Below are positions 51,622 to 62,450 of a stretch of 64,000 bases of DNA, piece after piece. The stretch comes from Adiantum capillus-veneris. Lineage: Eukaryota; Streptophyta; Polypodiopsida; Polypodiales; Pteridaceae. The stretch lies in NCBI GenBank assembly GCA_014529385.2, contig CM043955.1:140956640-141020639 (forward strand), read 5' to 3'. Made by a program: the position numbers and the translations under genes. Within the stretch, counting starts at the first letter, position 1. Each line of letters begins with the position of its first letter. The notes beneath the pieces were generated by a model, which was not told the origin of the DNA, searched no databases, and saw only the letters and a program-made list of their open reading frames with translations.

Positions 51622-52900
51622 CTGGAATATTGCTCAAGGCTTTCAGACTGGAATATTACAGGGGAGATGAGGACATACTCTATGAGCTAGATAAGATTAA
51701 ACAAGGAAAATTGTCAGTGAGAAGTTATGTTTAGAAAATTAAGGAGTTAACCAGGCAGTTGTTGCAGGAGCCACCATAAAAAAAGAGGCTACGCCCATGG
51801 TTTCTAATTGGGTTCTGCAGTAAGAAGCTCAGAGAACAGGAGGTTTTTGCACCAACAAAGAAATTTAATGATTTGGTGCAAGGAGCTTTGAAGCTTGAGT
51901 AGCAGGCTAAGAAGGAGAGGAGTCACAAGAAGAGGAGGTCCAGTAGTAGCAGTTCTTCCACTGAGAATTCGGATTCCAGTGAGACCTCCAGTAGCTCTGA
52001 AAGTAGCTCAAATGAAAAGAGCAAAGACAAGGCCAAGAAGGGGTCTTGGTCCAAAAAGATTGATGAAATGGCCCGGCAGATTGCTAAAATCAGCCAAACC
52101 AGACAACTAGTTAGAAGAATGGAAACCTAGTGTTCAAGGTGCAAATCTAAAGATCATGTTTCCAATGAGTGTCCACAATGTACTTATTGCAAAGCATATG
52201 GTCATTTATGGAACAATTGTGGCATTTGCTTTCATCACTTCAAGAAGGGAAAGGATTTGTCTGTAGTGGAATTTACCAATGCTGAACCAGCCAGAGTGGA
52301 GACAACCAGTGTACCCCAAGAGGAGAAATCAGGTACAAGTGGTACTGGGTGCGGCATGTACCAGGGAGGTACTGGCCGGGGTCGGGGTCGTGGTAACTTT
52401 CAAAATCAAAGCCTTAACTATTATACTTGTGGCAAGTATGGGCATTTTGCGGCTCAGGTTCCAGAAGCACCTAGCACTACGGCTATTGAGGCGAAAGCCC
52501 AAGAGCCAGTTCTAGTACGAGTAGTTACACGCAGTAAAGGGGTAGTCATTGAGGAAATTACAGATGAGCCGGCCAAACGAGTCAGTTCTAAAACTAGCAA
52601 ATGGGCTTAGCAGAGAGTAGAGAGAACTGGCGGCTAAGATCAGAGAAGATGTAGCCAAGAAGCTGCCAGAGCAGCCAGAAAGTTCTGATGCCCGGGTCAT
52701 TCAGAAGATACCAGCCCAGTCTTCTAAGAAAACACAACCAGATCAGTCAGGGTCTGGGATTCCTGAGACTATGTTTGCTGCAGTTCAGAGACTGGTGGAG
52801 AAACTAGGGAAGGTTAAATATAATTGCAACAGGAAACACCGAAAGAAGTACAGTAGGTACCAGAACAGAGGAATGGCACTGTGGAAATAATTCCGTTTCT
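51622..52900 (+). pseudogene. Gypsy gag, C-terminal part with zinc knuckles
   Basis: After the nested element the frame resumes with FRLEYYRGDEDILYELDKIK (gag core end). Then come SNEKSKDKAKKG basic/Ser repeats and two clear CCHC knuckles (CSRCKSKDHVSNEC and CTYCKAYGHLWNNC, about 52137-52220). A degenerate third, YYTCGKYGHFAAQ, is at about 52422 and lacks its last Cys. An Arg-Gly-rich GRGRGRGN segment lies between. Stops occur at about 51730, 51780, 51900, 52128 and 52610. Confidence 0.75.
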
Positions 52901-53099
52901 TCAAGTTCTTATAATAACTCTGATCAAGAGAGAGAATAAATTCATGTTAAAATATGTGAAAGAATTCAGAAACTGATAGTTGAACTAGATGACATTAGAA
53001 AAACTTTGCCTGAAGCAACGAAATTCATCAAACAACGAAGGAAGGCTGAAGGGGAACCTGGAGAAGTTGACTTGGTTGGTGTCAGAGATAATGAAGTGC

Positions 53100-53460
53100 C
53101 GGTGATCCAGGTAGACTACAACATTAGAAAACATGGGAGCCACTATCTGGTGTCATATTGGATGGAGGGGCAGGAGTAAACATCCTGGGGGCACACCTTC
53201 AGCAAAGGATGGGTATCACGAACTTGAAACCAGCACCTTCCAAAGTTCGAATGGACGATCATCGAGTTGTGCAGGCAACTTGGATGATAGAAAGTATACA
53301 GATAAGGGTGGGAAAAGAAAAGTTCAAAACCAGCTTCTTGGTACTAGATGTGCAAGGCACATATGGGATGCTATTGGGGTGCCCATGGTTGCGAATGGCA
53401 TGGGCTGTTCACGACTATGCCAATCAGACTCTAACAATACAAGGCGCCAGGTGAAGAATT
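53100..53460 (+). pseudogene. Gypsy aspartic protease
   Basis: The frame from 53158 starts at the catalytic loop with DGGAGVNILGAHL (D-G-G replaces the D-S/T-G triplet). It continues KFKTSFLVLDVQGTYGMLLGCPWL, the flap and the second half of a retroviral-type protease fold. It would cleave the polyprotein. The frame just before the loop is broken. Confidence 0.7.
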
Positions 53461-53848
53461 AAGATCCACACAAACAACAGTAGGAACTGGAGAAAGGCAC
53501 TGCGACCAGAAGAGCTTTGCCAGAAGTATAAAGTAAAAAAAATAGAGAGATGCTGGCAGCAATGAATATTTTTCCATTGGCCGAGATAGATCTAAATGCA
53601 GTATTATTTGACAAAGATCAAGCTGAAAAGCAAAGGAAGAAATTTCCAGGTCAAAACACCAAACTGAATTTTGGAGAACGAACAGTTTAGCTAACTGGAA
53701 GGCTAGGAAAACCAGTTGACTCCATAGAAGTATTCTCAGATTCCGATATGTCAACGCCCTCTGAACAAGTACACTCTGAGGAAATTAATGAAGTTCAGAA
53801 TGATGGTTCAGAATTAAGGGGTCCGTCCTGGGATTACACTGAGGAGTC

Positions 53849-53978
53849 AACCAAGAGGAAGGGAGATGGGCCTACCTGGTTGCTTCCAGATGATCAGGAA
53901 ATCAAAGAATGGAACCAAGAGGAAGGGAGATGGGCCTACCTGGTTGCTTCCAGATGATCAGGAAATCAAAGAATGGAA
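53849..53978 (+). repeat. 64-bp tandem duplication in protease-RT linker
   Basis: The unit AACCAAGAGGAAGGGAGATG... occurs at 53849 and 53913. Since 64 is not a multiple of 3, it shifts the reading frame between protease and RT. Confidence 0.9.
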
Positions 53979-54057
53979 CCTGGGTTCTGAGAAAAATCCT
54001 AGATTAATCAAAGTAAACAAGCATCTAGATCCATGAATGAAAGAAAAAGCGTGAGAC

Positions 54058-54750
54058 ATGTTCCAGAAGTACAAAGACGTATTTGCATGGGAGCATATTG
54101 ATCTAAAAGGGGTAGATCCTGAGGTCTGTCAACATAGAATACCTCTGAAACCAGATGCCAGACCAGCGCGATTGCAATGGTATCGAATGAATCCAAATTA
54201 TGCTAAGAAGGTCAAAGACGAAATTGATAACCTTCTGAAGGCTGGATTTATCACTAAGGTCACCAGTAGTGACTGGTTATTTCCTATTGTAGTATCGCCC
54301 AAGAAAAATGGAAAGCTCAGAGTTTGTGTGGATTATCAAAAGCTGAATGCTCAGACCATTAAGGATCCTTTTCCACTACCTTTTATGGACATGCTTCTTG
54401 ATGAAATTGCAAGCCACAAGATGTATAGCTTTATGGATGGCTATAGTGGTTATAATCAGCCACTACAGATTGCTCCTGAAGACCTGAGTAAAACTACTTT
54501 TATTACTGAATGGGGAGATTCATGTATCTGGTTATGCCGTTTGGTCTTTGCAATGCTCCAACGACCTTCCAAAGATGTATGATGGAAATATTCAGTGAAT
54601 TTCTCCACCGATTTCTCGTCATATTTATGGACGACTTCACTGTCTATTCAACTGAGGAGAAGCATTTACTCTTTCTGGAAATGGTTTTCCAACGTTCTAA
54701 GGAAAAGCAGATCTGTCTAAACCCATTCAAATCTGTTTTCTTGGTCTAAA
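54058..54750 (+). pseudogene. Gypsy reverse transcriptase
   Basis: Runs from KYKDVFAWEHIDLKGVDP through KVKDEIDNLLKAGFI, FPIVVSPKKNGKLRVCVDY and YSFMDGYSGYNQ to ITEWGDS. A frameshift at about 54515 follows, then the frame continues YLVMPFGLCNAPTTFQRCM and the catalytic VIFMDDFTVYS box (FMDD form of YxDD). Domain order and residues are those of a Ty3/gypsy RT, which copies element RNA into DNA. The frameshift and a downstream stop at 54749 inactivate it. Confidence 0.85.
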
Positions 54751-55500
54751 AATGACAACTACTTGGACACATAATGTTTAGGAATGGTATAGAGATGGCC
54801 AATGACAAGATCTAGTGTGTCCAGCAAGCTAAGGCACCACGCACAGCATCAGAGTTAAGCTCATTCTTGGGATATATCAATTTTTATAGAGGATGTGTTC
54901 ATTTGTTTGCTTTGAAGGCATTACCTTTGTATGAGCTCACAAAGAAGAAGAACAAGTTCATTTGGACTACTGAATGTGTGGAAAGTTTTCAAGAATTGAA
55001 GAATGCCATTATCAGTAAGCCAATCCTTCGACAACGTAATTGGGATGTTATTTTTCATGTGCAAGTTGATGCTTCAAGACTGGCAATGGGGGCAATATTG
55101 GCTCAACCAGAAGGGAGGACTGATTATCCAATGTATTTTTCCAGTCGTAGATTCAGTCAGGCTGAACAAGGATATACAACGATGAAGAGAGAAGCCTTAG
55201 GAATGGTTTTACTTGCTAATAAATTTCGACACTATTTGTTGGGCAAGCTATTTCATTTTTATGTGGATCATCGGGCATTATTATTTTTTTACTAACAAAG
55301 TCATTATTCAAGGCAGACTGATAAGATGGATGATGTTCCTGATGGAGTTTGAACTCCGTATATTTCATAAGCCTGGTAAAACCCATTGTGGTGTTGATTT
55401 CCTATCTAGGAGTACTGATGGCTACTCCGAAGTATCCTTGAGAGATGAGCCAATGGATGCAAAGTAGTTTCAGGTAACAGCTGAGGAAAACACCGATCCA
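54751..55500 (+). pseudogene. Gypsy RT connection and RNase H
   Basis: Connection region GYINFYRGCVHLFALKALPL, then FHVQVDASRLAMGAILAQ (first catalytic Asp), YFSSRRFSQAEQGYTTMKRE (Glu) and FYVDHRALLFF (Asp). A frame slip at a T-run near 55285 follows, then RWMMFLMEFELRIFHKPGK and VDFLSRS. It would remove RNA from RNA/DNA hybrids. Confidence 0.8.
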
Positions 55501-57074
55501 GAGTGGTATGATGTATATCAATTCCTTTCTATAGGAGGATTCCCAAAAAAATGGACTCAGAATCAGAAGAAGGCTCTGATTATTAAGAGTTTGAAGTTCA
55601 CCATTATAGGAGGATTTTTATATAGACCGGAGGTAGATAGGGTTCTTCAAAGGTATGTGCCAATGGAAGGGAGAATGCAAGTTATTTCTGAGGCACATGA
55701 TGGGGATTCTGGAGGACATTTCTCCACTGATATTACTTACAAGAAGATTTTGCAGGTTGGATTGTGGTGGCAAACTCTAATATCTTATGTTAGAAGCTTT
55801 TGCAAAACATGTGATATATGCCAAAGGATGGCAAGACCAACAGCAGTAGATATGACTCCTCTTACTCTAGTTCAACCATTAAGAGTATTTATGAAATGGG
55901 TTTGGATTTCATGGGTCCATTCAAGAAAATCACTCCGAGGAAGAACCGGTATATATTGATGGCCACTTGTTATGTCACCAAATGGGTGGAAGCCAAGGCT
56001 CTTCTAGATAACACCGCAAAGTCCACTGCTATTTTCCTATTTGAAAATATTATCTGGTGATATGGATGTCTTGTGGAGATTGTGTCTGATCAAGGGACAC
56101 ACTTTATTAATGATACTATGGATATTATGATGTAAATGCTCTTAGTAAAGCATCGGAAATCAATGCCATATTATCCCAGGTGCAATGGGCAAGCAGATAG
56201 CAGTAATAAAACCATCAAGACCATTGTTACCAAGACTGTGCAGAAGGAGCCACACCAGTGGGATCTTAAGCTCCAGACTGCGCTAAGGGCCTACAGTACA
56301 ACTTATAAAGTTACTATTGGACTAACACCTTTCCGAATGGTATATGGTACTGAAGTTGTAGTGCTTATGGAATTTGTGATTCCCAGTCTCAGAATGGCGG
56401 TAGAGTATGGATTGGATTTCAATCACAATCTTAAAAATAGATTGGAAGAATTAGCACAGTTGGATGAGTTAAGGCAACGAGCTATGCTGGAATAGGAAAT
56501 TGTTCAGCAAAGAAGAAAACACTGGCATGACAAACGAATCAAAGTTAGGGAGTTCCAGAAGGGTGACTTGGTTCTGCTCTATCAATCCAAACTAGGGCCT
56601 AAGAAACCAAATTTGAAGATAGCTTGGGCCGGTCCGTATGAGGTTGATTGGGTGTTTTCCAATGGCACAGTAAGGTTGAAGGATTTATCCGAATTACTGC
56701 TGCCAAGTGTTTATAATGGGGCCAAGATTAAGCTATATTATTCTAATGAGAAAGAGACTTCCAGAGAAGAAGATATTGGCATTCTGGGAATTGATGGCCA
56801 GGAAAATTTAGAATCAGTCATTCTAAATCTTTTTCATGTACAACCAGTACCAGAGCCAGTCAAGGTGTTTCAGTACGACAAAGCAGTGCCAGCGGCAGAG
56901 ACAGACGTAACATATCCAAGCCAGTATCAGTTCTTATGGGCAAAAGAGTCAGTGGGACTGCATGTGATAATCATTAAATGGAACATGGGGAGTATTAGCC
57001 AATGCATGTGTGCCATGTCGCTGACGGTGCACAAAACTCTAGGAACGATAAGTAGTGGAGCTTTTATTGTGTGA
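55501..57074 (+). pseudogene. Gypsy integrase with altered catalytic Glu
   Basis: The H2C2 zinc region (AHDGDSGGHFSTDITYK ... FCKTCDICQ) is followed by the core GLDFMGPFKK (Asp) and VSDQGTHF (Asp, about 56085). The third catalytic position reads CNGQADSSNKTI (56181-56216), where Glu is expected after NGQA, so the DDE triad reads DDD. The C-terminal region continues KRIKVREFQKGDLVLLYQSK and KIAWAGPYEV without a chromodomain. Stops at about 56060, 56132 and 56493 and phase changes add to inactivation. Confidence 0.8.
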
Positions 57075-57131
57075 ACGCATATAACACTAAGGAGAGTGGG
57101 AATTCTTCTTCATAAATCTCCTGCATAACGC

Positions 57132-59808
57132 TTGCCTGTGTTCAAAGAATCTGTCGATCACTGTCTATCCTTACCAGACACACCTGGCTACGGGTTTGAT
57201 TATCCAAGTAACTCTTCTTTCTCTACAGACTTATCGTCCTCACCGTGCATGGGTAGAAGAAAAATGTCGGAGAAGATTCAAGATACCATAGACGAAACTT
57301 CGGCACTCATCACTTCTATTAAAGCTTATCTACCACTTATTCCCCATAGCAAGATACAATGGTATGTGTTTACTGAGCAAGCCGAAGTGTTGCTGTGACT
57401 GTGGGATTTGCATGTAGCAGTACAAGCCACAAGAATAGATTTTGATATGGCTATAATCGAGCAGGTTCTTGATTCCTTCAATGCCAAAGAGGATAGTGTT
57501 TTAGTCAATGGTATGAAAGTGTCAGCAACTCCTGACAGCATTGCTTATGTTATCAAAATGCCAAATGAGCCGAAGCCAACCACAGCTACTGCAGAATAGA
57601 TAAGTTCAACTCTCAAGGAAGACGAAGCAGCCAAGAAAAAATGAAAGGTTAGCGCACAAGGGGTTCGGTCTGGACGTCCCCACTGCTTACCAGTTTGTGG
57701 CTGAAGCTGTTAGTCTGAAAAATAACCCCACGTATGTGTCAGAAAATATGTTTTCTATGTTCCTTGCAAAAAGATTAGATGCTACAGCTCCAATCAACTT
57801 ATGTTAGATCTTATCTCATAATGTGCTCCAGCAGACTGCCAAGTTGAAATCTCAGAATGTTTTCAAAGCTTGGTATGTCTGGCAATTTCTTTAATGGCCA
57901 ACTTCTCCAGATGTCCATTATTAGGTACGGATGGCTTGGAGTTAGAAGCCCATCCCAGAGACTAACAATGTTGACTTATCTTCAGATGAAGAAGCTCCAG
58001 GCACTCATTTGGCTCTAACTAGACAAAAGAGGAAGGTCACACAGGTAGAAGCCAGTAGTTCAAAGAAACCAAAGGCTACATTGGCCAAAAGCAGTGCTTT
58101 CTTAAAGCAACTCGAAAGTCAGGTTAAGTCTTTGCCTAATACAAAACTTTCATCAAGCCAGGCTTCAACAACATTTGAAGAACAAAATCCAGCAAGGACT
58201 ATTGTTGGGACCAACCAGCAAGAAGAACAGATTTCAGAAAACACCATTGCTGGAAAAGACTAGCACGACAGGACCAGTGTGGATCGCGGTTCATACTGAC
58301 AAGAGAAAGGGTCCAGAACCTGCCAGTCCAACCATCAAAATTCCTATTCCTTTCAGTGGATTGGCTTTATTCTTAGCCAAAAAGGACAGACTACAGCAAT
58401 TACAGAATCGCCCTCTCAAAGGACAACTAATTCTTCAAAAACCTGACTTTGCAACATTACCATACATGGCTCCTATTATTACGGTTTATGAGTCAATTCC
58501 CTCTGACCCAGTGACGACGGTAATGGATGGTTGCTTAGTGCTTATCCAATCATCATGGAATAGAATTCTCAATGCTCAAAGATAAATGATGGATGCCTCA
58601 GCTTCCACTGATGATGGGAATAAGCTAAAAGAAGAACTGGGAAACAGCTAGCAACAAGTTCAAAAATTAAAACAGGATACAGGGGCACAATCTTTGCTGC
58701 ATAGTATTCTTGAAAACTAGTCAGCCCAGACAATTCAGACATTGGAAGTATTAAAGCTGTCAAAGCTTGAAACAGATAATAGGCAGTTAACTGAAGATAA
58801 GGCAGAGGCTATGAGAAAATGCTAACAGATTTGAGACTATGCTGAGAATGAAGAGGGTCGATTTCAACGCACTGCTGACTAGCCACACTGCATTGAAAGT
58901 TTCATTAACAGAGAGGTATATATATAATAACTTGACTATATTTTGAATCCAGAAGGCAATATTACTCTGAATATGGATAATCTGAAGGCACTTGTGGAGA
59001 CCATGCAGAGTGATTTGCAAGATAAGCTTTCTGAATATAACAGTGCTTTGACAAATCAAGCTATCCTGGACTACATCGATAAGCAGAATAACCTTGATGA
59101 GGATTTTGAGAAAGCAGAAGAGAAGGATGAGGAAGGGGAGGAGGAACCAGCAGACAAACCTGATGATGATAATGACTTTCCTCCTTCTCCACCTTCACGA
59201 TCTGGTGCTAGTGGATCAGTTGCCAGGGGACAGTCAACCCAACAAAAACCAGCCAGACCAGCAGTCGGGAGACCGGCAGGTTGATAGTTAGCAACGAGGT
59301 AATGAATAGATAGACAACACTGGAGGCTCTCCAGTACACCAGTCACAGCACAGTACAGATGTGAAAGGAAAAGCCAAAGTTGTGACTGAGACCTTACATA
59401 GTGATGAGCAACATTCATTACATCTCATCACACTGAACAAGAGATTGAGATATCAACAAGCTCCTAATACTAGGATGTATTTGAAAGATGATGTTCTTCT
59501 CTCTGATCTGGAACGCTTTCAAAGGTTATATGTCGGAGCTAGAGAAATGATTCAGCATTGGAAATCAGCTACCTTCCATGATCAAGAATTGTGTCAACTG
59601 CCTGTGCATCCTAGCAGATCTAGCTGCCTGTGCATCCCAGCAGATCTAGTTGCTAGAAAGGGTACATGAGTGGGCGCTGACTTCTGATGATAAGATAGTC
59701 AATCCACATTGGCAGCGACAGTCCATTGTAGATCGACATTCTTTAGCCCTTGAATTAGATCTACTGCTTGGGAAGAGGCCTTCATACAAGTGCATGAAGG
59801 AAGTGAGG

Positions 59809-59810
<2 letters not shown>
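57132..59810 (+). pseudogene. Third ORF of the gypsy element: plant-mobile-domain-like region plus coiled coil (decayed)
   Basis: After integrase a second coding region of about 2.7 kb follows in pieces with stops and shifts. 57132-57599 contains LITSIKAYLPL, IQWYVFTEQAEVL and DSVLVNGMKVSATPDSIAYV. The last resembles the V.V.G..v.f.p..I...l.lp pattern of plant-mobile-domain or 'plant transposon protein' families. 58009-58585 is Lys/Ser-rich and ends in PPI-type segments. 58600-58900 is Gln/Lys/Leu-rich coiled coil. 58943-59284 is Asn/Asp/Glu-rich, ending in an acidic tail and Pro/Ser-rich stretch. 59361-59800 has LHLITLNKRLRYQQAPNTRM and WQRQSIVDRHSLALELDLLL. Function is unknown. Its position matches the additional ORFs of some plant gypsy lineages. 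Confidence 0.5.
59598..59649 (+). repeat. 26-bp tandem duplication inside the third ORF
   Basis: CTGCCTGTGCATCC(T/C)AGCAG repeats at 59598 and 59624, again a length that breaks the reading frame. Confidence 0.9.

Positions 59811-59869
<59 letters not shown>
59811..59869. repeat. (CT)n microsatellite at the gypsy/CRK junction
   Basis: About 29 CT units joining the end of the gypsy third ORF to a CRK signal-peptide fragment. Confidence 0.95.
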
Positions 59870-59872
<3 letters not shown>

Positions 59873-60324
59873 TTCCTACCTTCTCCATGCAGTAATTTCT
59901 ACCCTTAAATGCCGTTAGCTAGATGCCAAACCTGGGTCAACTGGAGTCATCCGCTACAATATATTTCAAAAACATAAAAAATAATGTTTGAAAAACCACT
60001 TGGAAGCATTGTAGCAAATTGAGAAAAAACAAGTGAAAGGGTCACGGTGGCTTTCTAAAACAATAAGAAAATGATAAAATCATTAGGTTGAGTTCAACTA
60101 GGATTATATAAGGTAAAGCATTGTTCAAGAATATCTCTTTTATTAAGGGACTGAGTTTCCTCCTTGCAAAGAAGCAAACCGGAAATAATAGTTCAATTTT
60201 TGAATTTGCAAGATTTTTGAACTAAGTTCTCACATATTTCACCATTTTTTCTTCCCTTTACCATGGTTTGCTCATTTAGTGTGTATATGTGTGTGTGTGT
60301 GTGTGTGTAAAATAAATAAATATA

Positions 60325-60369
<45 letters not shown>

Positions 60370-60974
60370 AATAAATATATGTATGTATAGAATTTACTAG
60401 AATTATGCAAGGTGAAGCTTCATTTTAGAATTCTAAAAGAATAGAATGCAAGTGAAGTCAAGCCATGTAAGGATGTGAAATGAAAGGAAATAGAAAGATT
60501 CATTTAGTATTTTAAAATGGAAATAACATTTAAGGTAAGTCTTCATCATGGCACTGAAAACAATGAAAGTATGCCTAACCCAACTCAACACTAAGGCTTC
60601 TTTTAGAAAGCCAAAAATGGAAGAAGACAAGAAAGATTGTGTGTGACCCAATATTTCAAGTGGCCCTCTTTAAAGAGAGAGATACATAAATGTCAACGCC
60701 TCTCACAAAGACCTAGAAGAAATATTAAACAAGTGAAAGGGTCACGGTGGCTTTCTAAAATAACAAGAAAATGATAAAATCATTAGGTTGAGTTTAATTA
60801 GTATTATATAAGGTAACGCATTGTTCAGGATTACCTCTTTTATTAAGGAATTGAGTTTCCTCCTTGCAAAGAAGCAAATTGGAAATAATAGTCAAATTTT
60901 TGAATTTGCAAGATTTTTGAACTAAGTTCTCACATATTTCACCATTTTTTCTTCCCTTAACCATGGTTTGTTCA

Positions 60975-61012
<38 letters not shown>

Positions 61013-61400
61013 CTATGTGTAAAATAAATAAATTTATATATGTGTGTATGTATGTATATGTATAGAATTTACTAGAATTATGCAAGGTGAAGCTTCACTT
61101 TAGCATTCTCTAAGAATAGAATGCAAGTGAAGTCTAGCCGTGTAAAGATGTGAAATGAAAGCTGAAAAAGTAAGATTCATTTAATATTTTAAAATGGAAA
61201 TAACATTTAAGGTAAGTCTCCATCATGACACTGAAAACAATGAAAGTCTGCCTAACCCAACACAACACTAAGGCTTCTTTTAAAAAGCCAAAAAAGAAAG
61301 TTTTTTACCATGTGGCAGTAATCTATAATCTGTAGGCTTTATCTAATGGTCCACAATTGCATAAAAAATCCAACGCTTTATGTAGTCCAAAAATGTAATT
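59868..61400 (+). pseudogene. Truncated CRK paralogue: signal-peptide fragment joined to intron sequence
   Basis: 59868-59925 (CTTTCCTACCTTCTCCATGC, AATTTCTACCCTTAAATG) is nearly identical to 62522-62563, the signal-peptide part of the CRK exon, but with a TAA in place of CAA. The next recognisable sequence (from about 59950, CTACAATATATTTC...AATAATGTTTGA) matches the CRK intron at 63686-63722. 60655-60725 and 61300-61400 match 63730-63920. The whole ectodomain is therefore missing: about 1.1 kb is deleted relative to the copy at 62451. The intron part has grown by a tandem repeat (60026-61292). Confidence 0.65.
60026..61292. repeat. Two tandem copies of a repeat, about 701-bp period
   Basis: Units start AAACAAGTGAAAGGGTCACG at 60026 and about 60727 and each contains a TG microsatellite and an AAATAAATAAAT patch. 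A rearranged copy lies at 21150-21520. Confidence 0.85.
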
Positions 61401-61630
61401 TATTTTGATTTCACAAGCTTGAGAGGCCAACTTGATTTGTAGTGAACATAATTGGACAATGATCAAATATGGGGAGTGATAGTCATTACCTACGGTTCAT
61501 ATATTGAAATGTCTAATCTGCAAGAGACAGTTGTCGTTGGTAGGGGAATTAGATGAAAAAAGAGTAAACACAAATCAAGGTCATAAAGGCACACAACATC
61601 CTTACAAAAGAATCAAAAAATGATATTATG

Positions 61631-61716
61631 GATTTAATTTTAGAGCATTAAGATCTAGCACTCATTTATCTTCGATTTAATTTTAGAGCATTAAGATCTA
61701 GCACTCATTTATCTTC
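61631..61716. repeat. 43-bp tandem duplication
   Basis: The unit GATTTAATTTTAGAGCATTA... occurs at 61631 and 61674, essentially exact. Confidence 0.9.
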
Positions 61717-61859
61717 CTCCCACAACTCGTTTTAGTAGCTTCGTGTCATTAGCAGGCCATCGATCCCTCACCTTGTTTCAAATCGTGACCAATTCAAATC
61801 AGGTCACAATGGCCTAGATAAGAAGAATATGAGAAAGGGAGTCTCTTACGTGATCCACT

Positions 61860-62090
61860 GCCCAAGGCCCCCCTCCACACTATCTAACATGGGCATGCTC
61901 AAATGGGATCGACGGTTGAGGTGATCTGGGCCAGATGCGCATTTGGTAAATTCGGGGCGTTTGGTAAATTCGAAAAGAAAAGTAAATTCGGATAGGCTTA
62001 TAAATTCGGGTCAATCCGCACCCCATGTCTCGAACCCCCGACCTCCCCACCACGAGCCATGTCCACTAACCACTACACCCTCATGCCTTC
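61860..62090 (-). mobile_element. tRNA-derived SINE (minus strand)
   Basis: The minus strand reads GGGTGTAGTGGTTAGTGGAC near its start (A-box-like TAGTGGTTAGTGG, 62063-62075) and GGGGGTTCGAGAC about 30 bases later (B-box-like GGGTTCGAGAC, 62027-62037). These are the internal RNA polymerase III promoter boxes of tRNA genes and tRNA-derived SINEs. It does not fold as a tRNA, so a SINE is favoured. The 3' body contains several TAAATTCGG words. The far end is uncertain. Confidence 0.55.
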
Positions 62091-62450
62091 ATTGAAATAT
62101 AAGCATTTCGAGTATGTCATATTGTAAATGTGAGCCGATTAATAAATTCGGAGCAAATTTGTAAATTCGGGGCAAGCTCAGATCTGACGGTTTATTATTG
62201 ATGCGCGTCGCCTTTTCCTCCTCCACCATTGATCCCATTTGACCATGCCCGTGTGATATAGTGATGAGGCAAGGCCCCCTCTTATTAGGAAGAAAACAAG
62301 TTTGCCATCATTTAATTGCCATGTGGAAAACAAGCTTTATCCAACGGTGTTTACTTTTGTGAGGTCTGCTTGCCGGGTCAGACTTGGAAATTGGAAATTG
62401 AGCCGCGTTGATGTTGCATAAGCGAAGAAGAAGACGAAGAAGAGAATTCT

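Noticed and set aside
62020-62090. Functional tRNA gene on the minus strand
   Set aside because: A-box and B-box-like sequences are present, but I cannot fold acceptor, D and anticodon stems. A tRNA-derived SINE fits better.
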